Shown: positions 34,057 to 43,571, counted from the first letter of the stretch. The stretch is 64,000 nucleotides of DNA from Ramlibacter sp. (GCA_016713005.1 JADJPY010000003.1:62001-126000); one strand, 5' to 3'. Notes: generated from the sequence alone by a model not told the origin. Numbers and translations: made by a program.

Positions 34057-35224
34057 CCTGGCGCAGTGGCTGCAGGGGCTGTCGCCCGACTTCGGATTCT
34101 TCCGGGTATTCCAGTACCTGACGTTCCGCGCCGTCATGGCCGCGCTGACGGCATTGCTGATCGGCCTGATCGCCGGTCCCTTTGTTATCCGCCGCCTCAC
34201 CTCGCTCAAGATTGGCCAGCCGGTGCGTGGCTACGGGATGGAAACGCACCTGAGCAAGAGCGGAACGCCCACCATGGGGGGTGTGCTGGTACTGCTGTCC
34301 ATCGCGGTTTCCACACTGCTGTGGTTTGACCTGCGCAACAGGTTTGTCTGGATCGTGCTCATCGTCACGCTGGGCTTTGGCGCCATCGGCTGGGTGGATG
34401 ACTGGCGCAAAGTCGTGCGCAAGGACCCGGAAGGCATGCGGTCGCGGGAAAAGTACTTCTGGCAGTCGGTGATCGGCCTGATCGCCGCCCTGTACCTCGT
34501 GTTCAGCATTTCCGAAAGCTCCAACCTGCGCGTGGTGGAGCTGTTCTTCAAGTGGGTCCAGTCGGGGTTTGACGTGAACTTGCCGCCCAAGGCCGGCCTG
34601 CAGGTGCCGTTCTTCAAGGAAGTGACCTACCCGCTGGGCGTATTCGGATTCGTGATCCTGACCTACCTGGTGATCGTGGGGTCCAGCAACGCTGTCAACC
34701 TGACCGACGGCCTGGACGGCCTGGCCATCATGCCGGTGGTGATGGTCGGCTCGGCGTTGGGCGTGTTCGCCTATGTCACCGGCAGCGCGGTGTACTCCAA
34801 GTACCTTTTCTTTCCCCACATACCGGGTTCGGGGGAGCTGCTGATTTTCTGCTCGGCCATGGCAGGCGCGGGGTTGGCTTTCCTGTGGTTCAACACGCAT
34901 CCGGCACAGGTCTTCATGGGCGACGTGGGCGCGCTCGCCCTGGGCGCTGCGCTTGGCACGATCGCCGTGATCGTGCGCCAGGAGATCGTTCTGGCCATCA
35001 TGGGCGGAATATTCGTGGTCGAGGCACTGTCCGTGATGGCCCAGGTGGCGTACTTCAAGTACACCAAGCGCAAATATGGCGAGGGCCGGCGCATCCTGAA
35101 GATGGCGCCGCTGCACCACCATTTCGAGAAAAGTGGCTGGAAGGAGACCCAGGTTGTGGTCCGCTTCTGGATCATCACCATGTTGCTGTGTCTCGTGGGC
35201 CTGTCCACGTTGAAGCTGAGGTAA
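34046..35224 (+). CDS. mraY: Phospho-MurNAc-pentapeptide transferase (lipid I synthase)
   Basis: A 392-aa integral membrane enzyme that moves phospho-MurNAc-pentapeptide to undecaprenyl phosphate. About ten membrane helices; landmarks are GTPTMGGVLVLLSI near 75-88, GWVDDWRK with the Asp pair near 116-123, SNAVNLTDGLDGLA near 215-228 and MGDVGALALG near 291-300, plus LHHHFEKSGWKE near the C-terminus. ATG 34046 is preferred over 34040 because AGGAG then has 7-nt spacing rather than 1. The gene begins inside the end of murF. Confidence 0.95.
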   Translation: MLLSLAQWLQGLSPDFGFFRVFQYLTFRAVMAALTALLIGLIAGPFVIRRLTSLKIGQPVRGYGMETHLSKSGTPTMGGVLVLLSIAVSTLLWFDLRNRFVWIVLIVTLGFGAIGWVDDWRKVVRKDPEGMRSREKYFWQSVIGLIAALYLVFSISESSNLRVVELFFKWVQSGFDVNLPPKAGLQVPFFKEVTYPLGVFGFVILTYLVIVGSSNAVNLTDGLDGLAIMPVVMVGSALGVFAYVTGSAVYSKYLFFPHIPGSGELLIFCSAMAGAGLAFLWFNTHPAQVFMGDVGALALGAALGTIAVIVRQEIVLAIMGGIFVVEALSVMAQVAYFKYTKRKYGEGRRILKMAPLHHHFEKSGWKETQVVVRFWIITMLLCLVGLSTLKLR

Positions 35225-35228
35225 CCGC

Positions 35229-36743
35229 GTGGACGCCCTCAAGGACCAATCGGTGCTCGTGCTCGGACTTGGCGACTCCGGGCTGGCGATGGCGCGCTGG
35301 TGTGCCCGTTGCGGAGCACAGGTCACGGTGGCGGATACCCGCGAGGCGCCTCCGCAACTGCAGGCCCTGCGGGAGCTTGTCCCGTCCGCGCAATTCGTTG
35401 CCGGCGCGCTCGATGCGTCTCTCGTGAAGTCCCCATTGCACGCTGTGCTGCGCAGCCCGGGCCTTTCACCTGGTCTGATCGCTCCTGTTTTGATAGCGGC
35501 TCAACAAGCGGGGGCGAGGGCTACCACCGAATTGGGCTTGTACGCAGATGCCCTGAAGGACCTGAAGGCCGATCGCGGCTATGAGCCCCGGGTCCTGGCG
35601 GTGACCGGGACCAACGGAAAAACCACAGTCACTTCGCTCACGGGCCAGCTGGTCAGCCGCTGCGGCAAGGCCGCTGCGGTGGCCGGAAACATCGGTCCTA
35701 CGCTGCTGGACACGCTGGCGAAGCATCTCGATGAAGACAAGCTTCCCGAGGTCTGGGTGCTGGAACTGTCCAGCTTCCAGCTCGACGGTGTCGACGGCTT
35801 CGAGCCCGCCGCGGCGACGGTGCTGAACGTGACGCAGGACCACCTGGACTGGCACGGCAGCATGGAGGCCTACACGACGGCAAAGTCGCGCGTGTTCGGT
35901 TCGCAAGGGGTGATGGTCCTCAACCGCGAGGACCCTGTCGTGATGGCCATGCTGCCTGCGCCCGTACGTGGCAAGGGGGGGCGTGTGACACATAGGACGC
36001 ATGTCACGTTTGGCGCAGACATGCCGCGACGGCCTGGCGACTACGGCATTGAAGAAGTCAACGGGATGGCGTGGCTGGTCCGCGCCCAGGAAGCCGACGA
36101 AACGGTGCGCAGGCGGGGCGATGACGCAGAAGAACTGTACATACAGCGGCTGATGCCGGCCGACGCGTTGCGAATCCGCGGGCGCCACAACGCGGTCAAT
36201 GCCCTGGCTGCCCTGGCCCTGGCCAGTGCGGCGGGTTGTGTCCTGGGACCGATGCTGTACGGCCTGCGCGAGTACCGTGGCGAGCCGCACCGTGTCGAGC
36301 CGGTTGGCATCGTCAACGGCATCGAGTACTTTGACGACAGCAAGGGCACCAATGTGGGTGCGACGGTGGCGGCGCTGCAGGGGCTGGGCGCCGAACGCAG
36401 TCTTGTGGTCATCCTCGGTGGTGATGGCAAGGGGCAGGACTTCACCCCCCTGGCCGCACCGGTGGCGCGGCACGCGCGGGCGGTGGTGCTCGTGGGGCGC
36501 GACGCCGGGCTCATCGCTCAGGCCCTTCAGGAGACCGGTGTCAGGCTGCTGAACGCCGCCACGATGCCCGAGGCGGTGCAAATTGCCACTGCGCATGCGC
36601 ACGCCAATGACGCGGTGTTGATGTCGCCCGCGTGCGCCAGCTTCGACATGTTCGACAACTATGGTCACCGCGCCCGGGTGTTCCGCCAGGCGGTGGCTTC
36701 GTTGGCGGAGGATGCCGGCGTGATGCTGGAGATCACCCCATGA
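35229..36743 (+). CDS. murD: UDP-MurNAc-L-alanine:D-glutamate ligase
   Basis: A 504-aa Mur ligase that adds D-Glu. N-terminal Rossmann-like domain (VLVLGLGDSGLAMARW near 11-26), P-loop TGTNGKTTVTSL with Lys131, LNVTQDHLDWHGSMEAYTTAK, and FDDSKGTNVGATVAAL near 367. It is longer than E. coli MurD (438): an extra segment near 255-300 (including EEVNGMAWLVRAQEADE) is a feature I associate with betaproteobacterial MurD, and residues about 85-100 (APVLIAAQQAGARAT) come from palindromic element copy 7. Start is GTG, 4 bp after mraY; the stop overlaps ftsW by 4 bp. Confidence 0.93.
   Translation: MDALKDQSVLVLGLGDSGLAMARWCARCGAQVTVADTREAPPQLQALRELVPSAQFVAGALDASLVKSPLHAVLRSPGLSPGLIAPVLIAAQQAGARATTELGLYADALKDLKADRGYEPRVLAVTGTNGKTTVTSLTGQLVSRCGKAAAVAGNIGPTLLDTLAKHLDEDKLPEVWVLELSSFQLDGVDGFEPAAATVLNVTQDHLDWHGSMEAYTTAKSRVFGSQGVMVLNREDPVVMAMLPAPVRGKGGRVTHRTHVTFGADMPRRPGDYGIEEVNGMAWLVRAQEADETVRRRGDDAEELYIQRLMPADALRIRGRHNAVNALAALALASAAGCVLGPMLYGLREYRGEPHRVEPVGIVNGIEYFDDSKGTNVGATVAALQGLGAERSLVVILGGDGKGQDFTPLAAPVARHARAVVLVGRDAGLIAQALQETGVRLLNAATMPEAVQIATAHAHANDAVLMSPACASFDMFDNYGHRARVFRQAVASLAEDAGVMLEITP
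35481..35526. repeat. Interspersed palindromic element, copy 7 (inside murD)
   Basis: GCTCCTGTTTTGATAGCGGC, then TCAACAAGCGGGGGCGAGGG and CTACC. The core is identical over 15 bases to the dapF copy. In frame in murD. Confidence 0.7.
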
Positions 36744-37945
36744 ACGTGCTGGCCCAGCAGTTTCTCGGACTGTTCAGCCGTGGCGGCCCTGCCAGCCAGA
36801 AGCCGGCACGGGTGCAGCCGCTGGACCAGGCGTTGCTGTGGGTGACCGTGGCGCTGCTGGCGTTCGGGCTGGTGATGGTGTATTCGGCCTCGGTCGCGTT
36901 GCCGGACAACCCCAAGTTTGCGCGCTACAGCCACAGCCACTTCCTGTTGCGACACGCCATCTTTGTGGTCACGGCGATGGTGTGCGCGTTGTTGACGTTC
37001 CAGGTCCCGCTTTCCGTGTGGGAGCGCTACGCGCCCTGGCTGTTTGTCGTGTCGCTCCTGCTGCTGGTGCTGGTGCTGGTGCCGTTCATCGGAAAAGGCG
37101 TCAACGGCGCAAGAAGGTGGATCGCGCTGGGGCCGGTGAGCTTCCAGCCTTCGGAGCTGGCCAAGTTCGCCGTGCTGCTGTATGCCGCCGACTACATGGT
37201 CCGCAAGATGGACGTGAAGGAGCGCTTCTTCCGCGCCGTGCTGCCCATGGCAGTGGCAGTGGCGGTGGTGGGGCTGCTGCTGCTGGCCGAGCCGGACATG
37301 GGCGCTTTCATGGTGATTGCGGTCATCGCCATGGGCATCCTGTTCCTGGGTGGCGTCAACGCCCGCATGTTCTTCCTGATCGCGGCAGTGATGCTGGTGG
37401 CATTCACCTTGATGATTGCACTGAGCGACTGGCGTCGGGAGCGCATCTTTGCGTACCTCGATCCCTGGAGCGAGAAACATGCGCTGGGCAAGGGCTACCA
37501 GCTTTCCCACTCTCTGATTGCCATCGGGCGAGGAGAGATTTTCGGCGTCGGCCTGGGCGGCAGTGTCGAAAAGCTGCACTGGCTGCCCGAGGCGCACACA
37601 GACTTCCTGCTGGCCGTCATCGGCGAGGAGTTCGGCCTGGTTGGTGTCGTCGTGGTCATCGGCGCCTTCCTGTGGATGACGCGGCGCATCATGCACATTG
37701 GCCGCCAGGCCATCGCGCTGGACCGGGTATTTGCCGGGTTGGTGGCGCAAGGCGTGGGCATCTGGATCGGCTTTCAGGCGTTCATCAACATGGGCGTCAA
37801 CCTGGGCGCCTTGCCCACCAAGGGCCTGACCCTCCCGCTGATGAGTTATGGCGGCTCTGCCATTCTCATGAACCTGGTTGCCCTGGCCGTGGTGTTGCGC
37901 ATCGACTGGGAAAACCGGGTGCTGATGAGGGGAGGCCAGACATGA
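36740..37945 (+). CDS. ftsW: Septal peptidoglycan glycosyltransferase FtsW
   Basis: A 401-aa SEDS-family polymerase with about ten membrane helices that extends septal glycan strands with FtsI. Family motifs: LVMVYSASVALPD near 45-57, NGARRWIALGPVSFQPSELAKFAVLLYAADYM region near 122-155 (cited by its parts RRWI and QPSELAK), DFLLAVIGEEFGL near 288-300 and MGVNLGALPTKGLTLPLMSYGGS near 354-376 (key LPTKGLTLPLMSYGGS). The catalytic Asp is expected in the large periplasmic loop. Start ATG overlaps the murD stop; the stop overlaps murG. Confidence 0.95.
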   Translation: MNVLAQQFLGLFSRGGPASQKPARVQPLDQALLWVTVALLAFGLVMVYSASVALPDNPKFARYSHSHFLLRHAIFVVTAMVCALLTFQVPLSVWERYAPWLFVVSLLLLVLVLVPFIGKGVNGARRWIALGPVSFQPSELAKFAVLLYAADYMVRKMDVKERFFRAVLPMAVAVAVVGLLLLAEPDMGAFMVIAVIAMGILFLGGVNARMFFLIAAVMLVAFTLMIALSDWRRERIFAYLDPWSEKHALGKGYQLSHSLIAIGRGEIFGVGLGGSVEKLHWLPEAHTDFLLAVIGEEFGLVGVVVVIGAFLWMTRRIMHIGRQAIALDRVFAGLVAQGVGIWIGFQAFINMGVNLGALPTKGLTLPLMSYGGSAILMNLVALAVVLRIDWENRVLMRGGQT

Positions 37946-39018
37946 GCACGCGCGTCGCACTGGTCATGGCCGGAGGCACCGGGGGGCACATCTTCCCGGG
38001 CCTGGCGGTCGCCGAAGCACTGCGCGAGCGTGGCTGGCGGGTGCACTGGCTGGGCGGACCAGGCAGCATGGAAAGCCAGCTCGTGCCGCCCCGGGGCTTT
38101 CCATTCGAGGCAATAGATTTTTCCGGTGTGCGTGGCAAGGGGCCTGTGACACTGGCCCTGCTGCCGCTCAGGCTGCTGCGCGCGTTCTGGCAGAGCATCC
38201 GGGTGTTGCGGCGTGTGCGCCCGCATGTGGTGGTCGGACTGGGCGGCTATATCTCCTTCCCGGCCGGCCTGATGGGCGTGCTTCTGGGGCGGCCACTGGT
38301 GCTCCACGAACAGAACTCCGTGGCCGGAATGGTCAACCGGGTGCTTGCAGGCGTGGCTGACCGCGTCTACTGCGCGTTCCCGGGTGTGCTTCCCAAGGCG
38401 CAATGGGTGGGCAATCCGCTGCGTCCCGCGTTCCTGCAACAACCCGTTCCCGAAGTGCGGTTTGCCGGCCGCGGCGCCGTGAAGGACAACCCCCTCAAGG
38501 TGCTGGTCGTCGGCGGCAGTCTGGGTGCCCGCGCGCTGAACGACATCGTGCCGCAAGCCCTGGCCGCCATCCCCGAGGCCCGCCGCCCTCGCGTCACGCA
38601 CCAGAGCGGCGCCACGCAGATCGACGAGCTGCGGGCCAGCTATGAGGCCGCGGGCGTACAGGCCGAACTTACCCCTTTCATCGACAACACCGCACAGGCC
38701 TTTGCGGATGCCGACCTGATCATCTGCAGGGCCGGAGCCAGCACGGTGACGGAGATCGCGGCAGTGGGTGCGGCCGCCCTGTTCGTGCCGTTCCCGGCTG
38801 CGGTGGACGATCACCAGACCACCAACGCGCGATTCCTGGTGGATGCAGGCGGCGGATGGCTGGTCCGCCAGCGCGATCTGTCTGTCGCTTTCCTGTCGAA
38901 TTTGCTACAAAAAACAGAGCGGTCAGCCCTGTTGCAATGCGGGCTGGCGGCCAAAAAGATGCAAAAAACGGGTGCCACTGAAGCGATTGTGGCCGCCTGC
39001 GAGGAACTCGCCCCATGA
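37942..39018 (+). CDS. murG: MurG UDP-GlcNAc transferase (lipid II synthase)
   Basis: A 358-aa GT-B glycosyltransferase acting at the inner face of the membrane. Motifs: MAGGTGGHIFPGLAVAEAL near 9-27, GFPFEAIDFSGVRGKG, HEQNSVAGMVNRVLA near 125, VGNPLRPAF and the UDP-binding ICRAGASTVTEIAA near 258-271, with PFPAAVDDHQTTNA near 279-292. Residues about 321-339 (LLQKTERSALLQCGLAAK) are encoded by palindromic element copy 8 and replace the usual C-terminal helix sequence. ATGA overlaps on both sides. Confidence 0.95.
   Translation: MSTRVALVMAGGTGGHIFPGLAVAEALRERGWRVHWLGGPGSMESQLVPPRGFPFEAIDFSGVRGKGPVTLALLPLRLLRAFWQSIRVLRRVRPHVVVGLGGYISFPAGLMGVLLGRPLVLHEQNSVAGMVNRVLAGVADRVYCAFPGVLPKAQWVGNPLRPAFLQQPVPEVRFAGRGAVKDNPLKVLVVGGSLGARALNDIVPQALAAIPEARRPRVTHQSGATQIDELRASYEAAGVQAELTPFIDNTAQAFADADLIICRAGASTVTEIAAVGAAALFVPFPAAVDDHQTTNARFLVDAGGGWLVRQRDLSVAFLSNLLQKTERSALLQCGLAAKKMQKTGATEAIVAACEELAP
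38901..38957. repeat. Interspersed palindromic element, copy 8 (inside murG)
   Basis: TTTGCTACAAAAAACAGAGC, GGTCAGCCCTGTTGCAATGC, GGGCTGGCGGCCAAAAA: the full consensus including the right GGGCTnnnGGCC part. In frame in murG. Confidence 0.72.
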
Positions 39019-40430
39019 AACACGCCATCCGTCACATCCACTTTGTCGGCGTTGGCGGCGCCGGCATGTCGGGCATCGCCGAAATCCTCCTGAACCTGGG
39101 CTATGCCATCTCCGGCTCGGATCTTTCCGACAGCGCCACGCTGCGGCGGCTGGCCTCGCTGGGTATCCGCACGCATGTCGGGCATGCGGCCAGCCAGATT
39201 GATGGCGCGGATGCGGTCGTGACTTCCACGGCCGTGCAGGCCGAGAACCCCGAAGTGGTGGCCGCACGGGCGCGTCGCATTCCCGTGGTGCCCCGCGCAC
39301 TCATGCTGGCCGAACTGATGCGACTCAAACAGGGGGTTGCGATTGCCGGCACCCATGGCAAGACCACCACCACCAGTCTGGTGGCCAGTGTGCTTGCCGA
39401 GGGCGGGCTGGACCCGACCTTCGTGATCGGCGGGCGGCTCAACAGCGCCGGCGCCAATGCCAAGCTCGGCAGTGGCGACTACATCGTGGTCGAGGCGGAC
39501 GAGTCCGATGCGTCCTTCCTGAACCTGCTTCCGGTGATGGCGGTGGTGACCAACATTGACGCCGACCACATGGAAACCTATGGCCACGACTTCAACCGCC
39601 TCAAGGGCGCGTTTGTGGATTTCCTGCACCGCATGCCTTTTTATGGCACGGCCATCCTGTGCACCGACGACGCCGCCATCCGCGAAATCGTGCCCCAGGT
39701 TTCGTGCCCGGTCACAAGCTACGGCTTTGATGAGGACGCCCAGGTGCGCGCGGTCAATGTGAGGGCCGTGGGTGGGCAAATGCATTTCACCGCCCAGCGC
39801 CGCAATGGCGTGACGTTGCCTGACCTGGACATCGTCCTCAACCTCGCTGGCGAACACAACGTGCGCAATGCGCTTGCGGCGATTGCTGTTGCAGTGGAGC
39901 TCAACGTGCCCGACCCGGCGGTGCAGCGGGCTCTCGCCGAGTTCAAGGGTGTGGGCCGCCGATTCCAGAGTTACGGCGACTTGGAAGTCAGGCCGGAGAA
40001 CGGCGGCGGCAAGTTCACCGTGATTGACGACTACGGCCATCACCCGGTGGAAATGCAGGCGACGCTGGCCGCAGCACGCGGCGCATTCCCGGGACGAAGA
40101 CTGGTGTTGGCTTTCCAGCCGCACCGCTACACCCGTACCCGTGACTGCTTCGAGGATTTCATCAAGGTCATCGGCGCTGGCGCCGACGCGGTGCTGCTGG
40201 CCGAGGTGTACGCCGCGGGCGAAGAGCCGATCGTGGCCGCCGACGGCCGCTCGCTGGCCCGCGCACTGCGGGTCGCTGGCAAGTTGGAACCGGTCTTTGT
40301 GGACGACATCGCTGCCATGCCGCAGGCCGTGTTTGACAACGCACGCGACGGTGATGTGGTGATGTGCATGGGTGCAGGCTCCATTGGTGCCGTACCGGGC
40401 AAGCTGGTGGAAATTGGGGGCGCGGCATGA
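39015..40430 (+). CDS. murC: UDP-MurNAc:L-alanine ligase
   Basis: A 471-aa Mur ligase adding the first stem residue. N-terminal HFVGVGGAGMSGIAEIL near 10-26, P-loop GTHGKTTTTSLVAS with Lys116, VVEADESDASFL near 159-170, NIDADHMETYGHDF, and DDYGHHPVEMQATLAAAR near 337-354. All family regions are present and no palindromic element interrupts it. It overlaps murG and ddl by 4 bp each. Confidence 0.95.
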   Translation: MKHAIRHIHFVGVGGAGMSGIAEILLNLGYAISGSDLSDSATLRRLASLGIRTHVGHAASQIDGADAVVTSTAVQAENPEVVAARARRIPVVPRALMLAELMRLKQGVAIAGTHGKTTTTSLVASVLAEGGLDPTFVIGGRLNSAGANAKLGSGDYIVVEADESDASFLNLLPVMAVVTNIDADHMETYGHDFNRLKGAFVDFLHRMPFYGTAILCTDDAAIREIVPQVSCPVTSYGFDEDAQVRAVNVRAVGGQMHFTAQRRNGVTLPDLDIVLNLAGEHNVRNALAAIAVAVELNVPDPAVQRALAEFKGVGRRFQSYGDLEVRPENGGGKFTVIDDYGHHPVEMQATLAAARGAFPGRRLVLAFQPHRYTRTRDCFEDFIKVIGAGADAVLLAEVYAAGEEPIVAADGRSLARALRVAGKLEPVFVDDIAAMPQAVFDNARDGDVVMCMGAGSIGAVPGKLVEIGGAA

Positions 40431-41401
40431 GCGTGGTAGACGCCAAGTCCTTCGGAAAAGTTGCGGTCCTGATGGGCGGCAAGTCGGCCGAGCGCGAGGT
40501 CTCACTCATGTCGGGTGCCGGCGTCCTCAAGGCCCTGCAATCCAGAGGCGTGGACGCGCATGCGTTCGACCCTGCCGAGCGGGATTTGTCTGACCTGAAG
40601 AAGAAGGGCTTCAAGCGCTGCTTCATCGCACTGCATGGCCGATTCGGCGAAGACGGCACCGTGCAGGGCGCTCTCGAACTGCTCGGCATTCCCTATACGG
40701 GGTCGGGCGTCATGGCCTCCAGCATCGCCATCGACAAAGTCATGACCAAGCGGGTCTGGCTGGCCGAGGGCATTCCGACGCCGCGCTACAAGCTTCTGCA
40801 GCGCGGCCTCTACCAGCGCGGGCAGGTGGTCCAGGTGCCCGATGAGCTGGGCCTGCCCGTGATCGTGAAGCCCGCCCGCGAAGGCTCGTCCATTGGCGTC
40901 AGCAAGGTGGCGGGCTACTCGGACATGCAGGCGGCGGTGGACGCGGCCGCAGCGCTGGACACGGATGTGCTGTGCGAGCAGTTTGTCAGCGGCGACGAGG
41001 TGACCTGCCCGGTGCTGGGCACTGGCGAGCAGGCCCGTGCGCTGCCGGTGATCCGCATCGTGGCGCCCGAGGGCAACTACGACTACCAGAACAAGTACTT
41101 CACGGACGACACCAAGTACCTCGTGCCATGCGGCTTGCCAGCGGGCGAGGAAGAGGCCATCCAGGCGCTGGTGCTCAAGGCCTACCGCGTCCTCGGATGC
41201 CGCGGCTGGGGGCGGGTGGACGTGATGATCGACGCAGCCACACGCAAGCCCTCGCTGCTGGAAATCAATACCTCACCGGGCATGACCGGACATTCGCTGG
41301 TGCCAATGTCGGCGCGGGCCGCCGGCATCAGCTACGAAGAGCTTTGTGTCCAGCTGCTGGCCTCGGCGGCGCTCGACCAGGAAGGAGCGGCCGGGCCATG
41401 A
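40427..41401 (+). CDS. ddl: D-alanine:D-alanine ligase
   Basis: A 324-aa ATP-grasp enzyme that makes D-Ala-D-Ala for MurF. Motifs: VAVLMGGKSAEREVSLMSG near 12-30, HGRFGEDGTVQGALELLGIPYTGSG near 69-93 (key HGRFGEDG), KPAREGSSIGVSKV near 148-161, and LLEINTSPGMTGHSLVPMSA near 281-300. The position between murC and ftsQ is the usual place of ddlB. Overlaps of 4 bp on both sides. Confidence 0.94.
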   Translation: MSVVDAKSFGKVAVLMGGKSAEREVSLMSGAGVLKALQSRGVDAHAFDPAERDLSDLKKKGFKRCFIALHGRFGEDGTVQGALELLGIPYTGSGVMASSIAIDKVMTKRVWLAEGIPTPRYKLLQRGLYQRGQVVQVPDELGLPVIVKPAREGSSIGVSKVAGYSDMQAAVDAAAALDTDVLCEQFVSGDEVTCPVLGTGEQARALPVIRIVAPEGNYDYQNKYFTDDTKYLVPCGLPAGEEEAIQALVLKAYRVLGCRGWGRVDVMIDAATRKPSLLEINTSPGMTGHSLVPMSARAAGISYEELCVQLLASAALDQEGAAGP

Positions 41402-42195
41402 CGGCCAATCTCCCCACACCCATGGACGTGCGGCTCATGAACGCTGCCGCGGCGCTGTTGGCGGGCGCCTTCGTGATGCTCGCTCTGGGCCACGGAGTTG
41501 CCTGGCTGTTGCGCCATCCGGTGTTCTCGCTGGGCGGCATCGTGGTCACGGGGGACGTGGCCCACAACAGCGCTGCGACCATCCGGGCCAACGTGGCGCC
41601 GCGGCTGGCGGGCAGCTACTTCACGCTTGATCTGGCGAAAGCGCGGCGGGTGTTCGAGTCCGTGCCCTGGGTGCGGCAGGCCGTGGTGCGCCGCGAGTTT
41701 CCCAACCGGCTGCGGGTGAGCCTGCAGGAGCACGTGCCCGTGGCGTTCTGGGGTCTGGACAGCGATTCGAGGATGGTCAACAGCTTCGGCGAAGTGTTCG
41801 AGGCCAATGTGGGCGAACTGAACGAGGACGAGTTGCCGCGTCTGCAGGGGCCGGAGGGCCAGTCCGCTCTGGTGTGGGCGATGTACCAGGCGCTTCGGCC
41901 CCAGTTTGAACCGCTGGGCCTGGGCGTGGAGCAACTGGTGCTGTCCGGGCGTGGGGGCTGGCAGCTGGCGCTGGACAACGGGGCCTGGGTAGAGCTCGGG
42001 CGCGGCTCTGCGGCGGACGTGGTGCCTCAGGTGCAGCGCTTCGTCCAGACATTGACTCAGGTGGCGGCACGCCACGGGCGGCGGGTTGATGCCCTCGCTT
42101 CAGCGGACCTGAGGCACGTGGATGGCTATGCGTTGAGGTTGCGTGGCGTCAGCACGGCCGAAGCGGTGTCCAGGCAGGAACAAGGGAACAGGTGA
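41398..42195 (+). CDS. ftsQ: Cell division protein FtsQ
   Basis: A 265-aa bitopic divisome protein. Cytoplasmic tail, membrane helix about 15-37 (AAAALLAGAFVMLALGHGVAWLL region), then the POTRA domain (VFSLGGIVVTGDVAHNSAATIRANVAPRLAG, cited by GGIVVTGDV near 47) and the beta domain to the C-terminus (PWVRQAVVRREFPNRLRVSL near 90). Length is close to other betaproteobacterial FtsQ. It begins inside ddl and ends beside ftsA. Confidence 0.92.
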   Translation: MTANLPTPMDVRLMNAAAALLAGAFVMLALGHGVAWLLRHPVFSLGGIVVTGDVAHNSAATIRANVAPRLAGSYFTLDLAKARRVFESVPWVRQAVVRREFPNRLRVSLQEHVPVAFWGLDSDSRMVNSFGEVFEANVGELNEDELPRLQGPEGQSALVWAMYQALRPQFEPLGLGVEQLVLSGRGGWQLALDNGAWVELGRGSAADVVPQVQRFVQTLTQVAARHGRRVDALASADLRHVDGYALRLRGVSTAEAVSRQEQGNR

Positions 42196-42200
42196 ATGTG

Positions 42201-43430
42201 ATGGCAAAAGAGTACAAGGATCTTGTGGTGGGACTGGACATCGGGACTGCCAAGGTGATGGTGGTGGTGGCCGAGTTCCTGCCCGGAGGCGAGCTCAAAC
42301 TGGCCGGGCTGGGCATTACGCCCAGCACCGGGCTCAAGCGGGGCGTTGTGGTCAACATCGACGCCACGGTGCAGAGCATCCAGCAGGCGCTGAAAGAAGC
42401 CGAACTGATGGCGGACTGCAAGATCAGCCGCGTCTACTGCGGCATTACCGGCAGCCACATCCGGGGCATCAACTCCAGCGGCATGGTGGCCGTGAAGGAC
42501 CGTGAAGTCACCGCGGCCGATGTGGCGCGCGTGCTTGAGACGGCCAAGGCCATCAACATCTCCAACGACCAGCGGCTGCTCCTGGTTGAGCCGCAGGAGT
42601 TTGTCATCGATGGCCAGGACGTGCGCGAGCCCATTGGCATGAGCGGCATCCGGCTGGAAGCGAAGATCCACATCGTGACCGGCGCGCAAAGCGCGGCCGA
42701 AAACATCATCAAGTGCGTGCGTCGCTGTGGCCTGGATGTGGAGCAGCTGATGCTCAATCCGCATGCATCCAGCCTGTCCGTCCTCACTGACGACGAAAAG
42801 GAACTGGGTGTCGCCCTCGTGGACATCGGCGCGGGTACGACCGATGTGGCGATTTACACCGGGGGGGCCATCCGCCACACCGCGGTGATCCCGATCGCAG
42901 GCGACCTGATCACCAGCGACATCGCCATGGCGCTTCGCACACCCACCAAGGACGCCGAAGACATCAAGGTGGAATCCGGTTGCGCCAAGCAGCTTCTGGC
43001 AGACCCGGAGCAGCAGGTCGAGGTGCCAGGACTGGGAGACCGCTCTCCCCGCATGCTGGGCCGCCAGGCGTTGTCGGGTGTGATCGAGCCGCGGGTCGAG
43101 GAGATCTACACCCTGGTGCACCAGGTGATCCGCGAGTCCGGCTTCGAGGAAGTGCTGTCCTCGGGGATCGTCATCACTGGCGGAAGCTGTGTCATGCCGG
43201 GCATGGTTGAACTGGGTGAGGACATCTTTCTCAAGCCGGTTCGCCGGGGCATCCCCAAGTACGCCAACGCGCTTTCCGACATGGTGGCGCAGCCGCGTGC
43301 GGCCACAGTGATGGGCCTGCTCGAGGAAGCCCGGCTGGCGCGTGTGCGCGGCACACGGGTGGCTGGCAAGCAGGGTTCGATGAAGACGGCGTTTGGCCGC
43401 TTCCGCGATTTTGTTGTGGGGAACTTCTGA
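42201..43430 (+). CDS. ftsA: Cell division protein FtsA
   Basis: A 409-aa actin-fold protein that tethers FtsZ to the membrane. Landmarks: LVVGLDIGTAKVMVVVAE near 8-25, the 1C domain with ITGSHIRGINSSGMV near 86, LVDIGAGTTDVAIYTGGA near 207-224 and ITGGSCVMPGMVEL near 325. The C-terminal amphipathic membrane-targeting helix is clear (SMKTAFGRFRDFVVGNF). ATG 42201 gives MAKEYKDL; a GTG at 42192 overlapping the ftsQ stop would add three residues and cannot be excluded. Confidence 0.94.
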   Translation: MAKEYKDLVVGLDIGTAKVMVVVAEFLPGGELKLAGLGITPSTGLKRGVVVNIDATVQSIQQALKEAELMADCKISRVYCGITGSHIRGINSSGMVAVKDREVTAADVARVLETAKAINISNDQRLLLVEPQEFVIDGQDVREPIGMSGIRLEAKIHIVTGAQSAAENIIKCVRRCGLDVEQLMLNPHASSLSVLTDDEKELGVALVDIGAGTTDVAIYTGGAIRHTAVIPIAGDLITSDIAMALRTPTKDAEDIKVESGCAKQLLADPEQQVEVPGLGDRSPRMLGRQALSGVIEPRVEEIYTLVHQVIRESGFEEVLSSGIVITGGSCVMPGMVELGEDIFLKPVRRGIPKYANALSDMVAQPRAATVMGLLEEARLARVRGTRVAGKQGSMKTAFGRFRDFVVGNF

Positions 43431-43571
43431 CCATGCGCTGGCCCGACTTCCTCGCGCGGGGCAGCCCCCGCCTCCGGTGGCGAAGCCACGGTCCGCCGGG
43501 GCGTTGCGAGTCCACCCCGCACCAACAATTGCAAAACATTCTCAGGCAACTGCATATTCAAGGAGAAAAAA

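Noticed and set aside
43431..43571. A separate ftsZ promoter (TTGCAA-18-CATATT)
   Set aside because: The predicted start would fall on the ribosome binding site, so it is mentioned only as a possibility under ftsZ.
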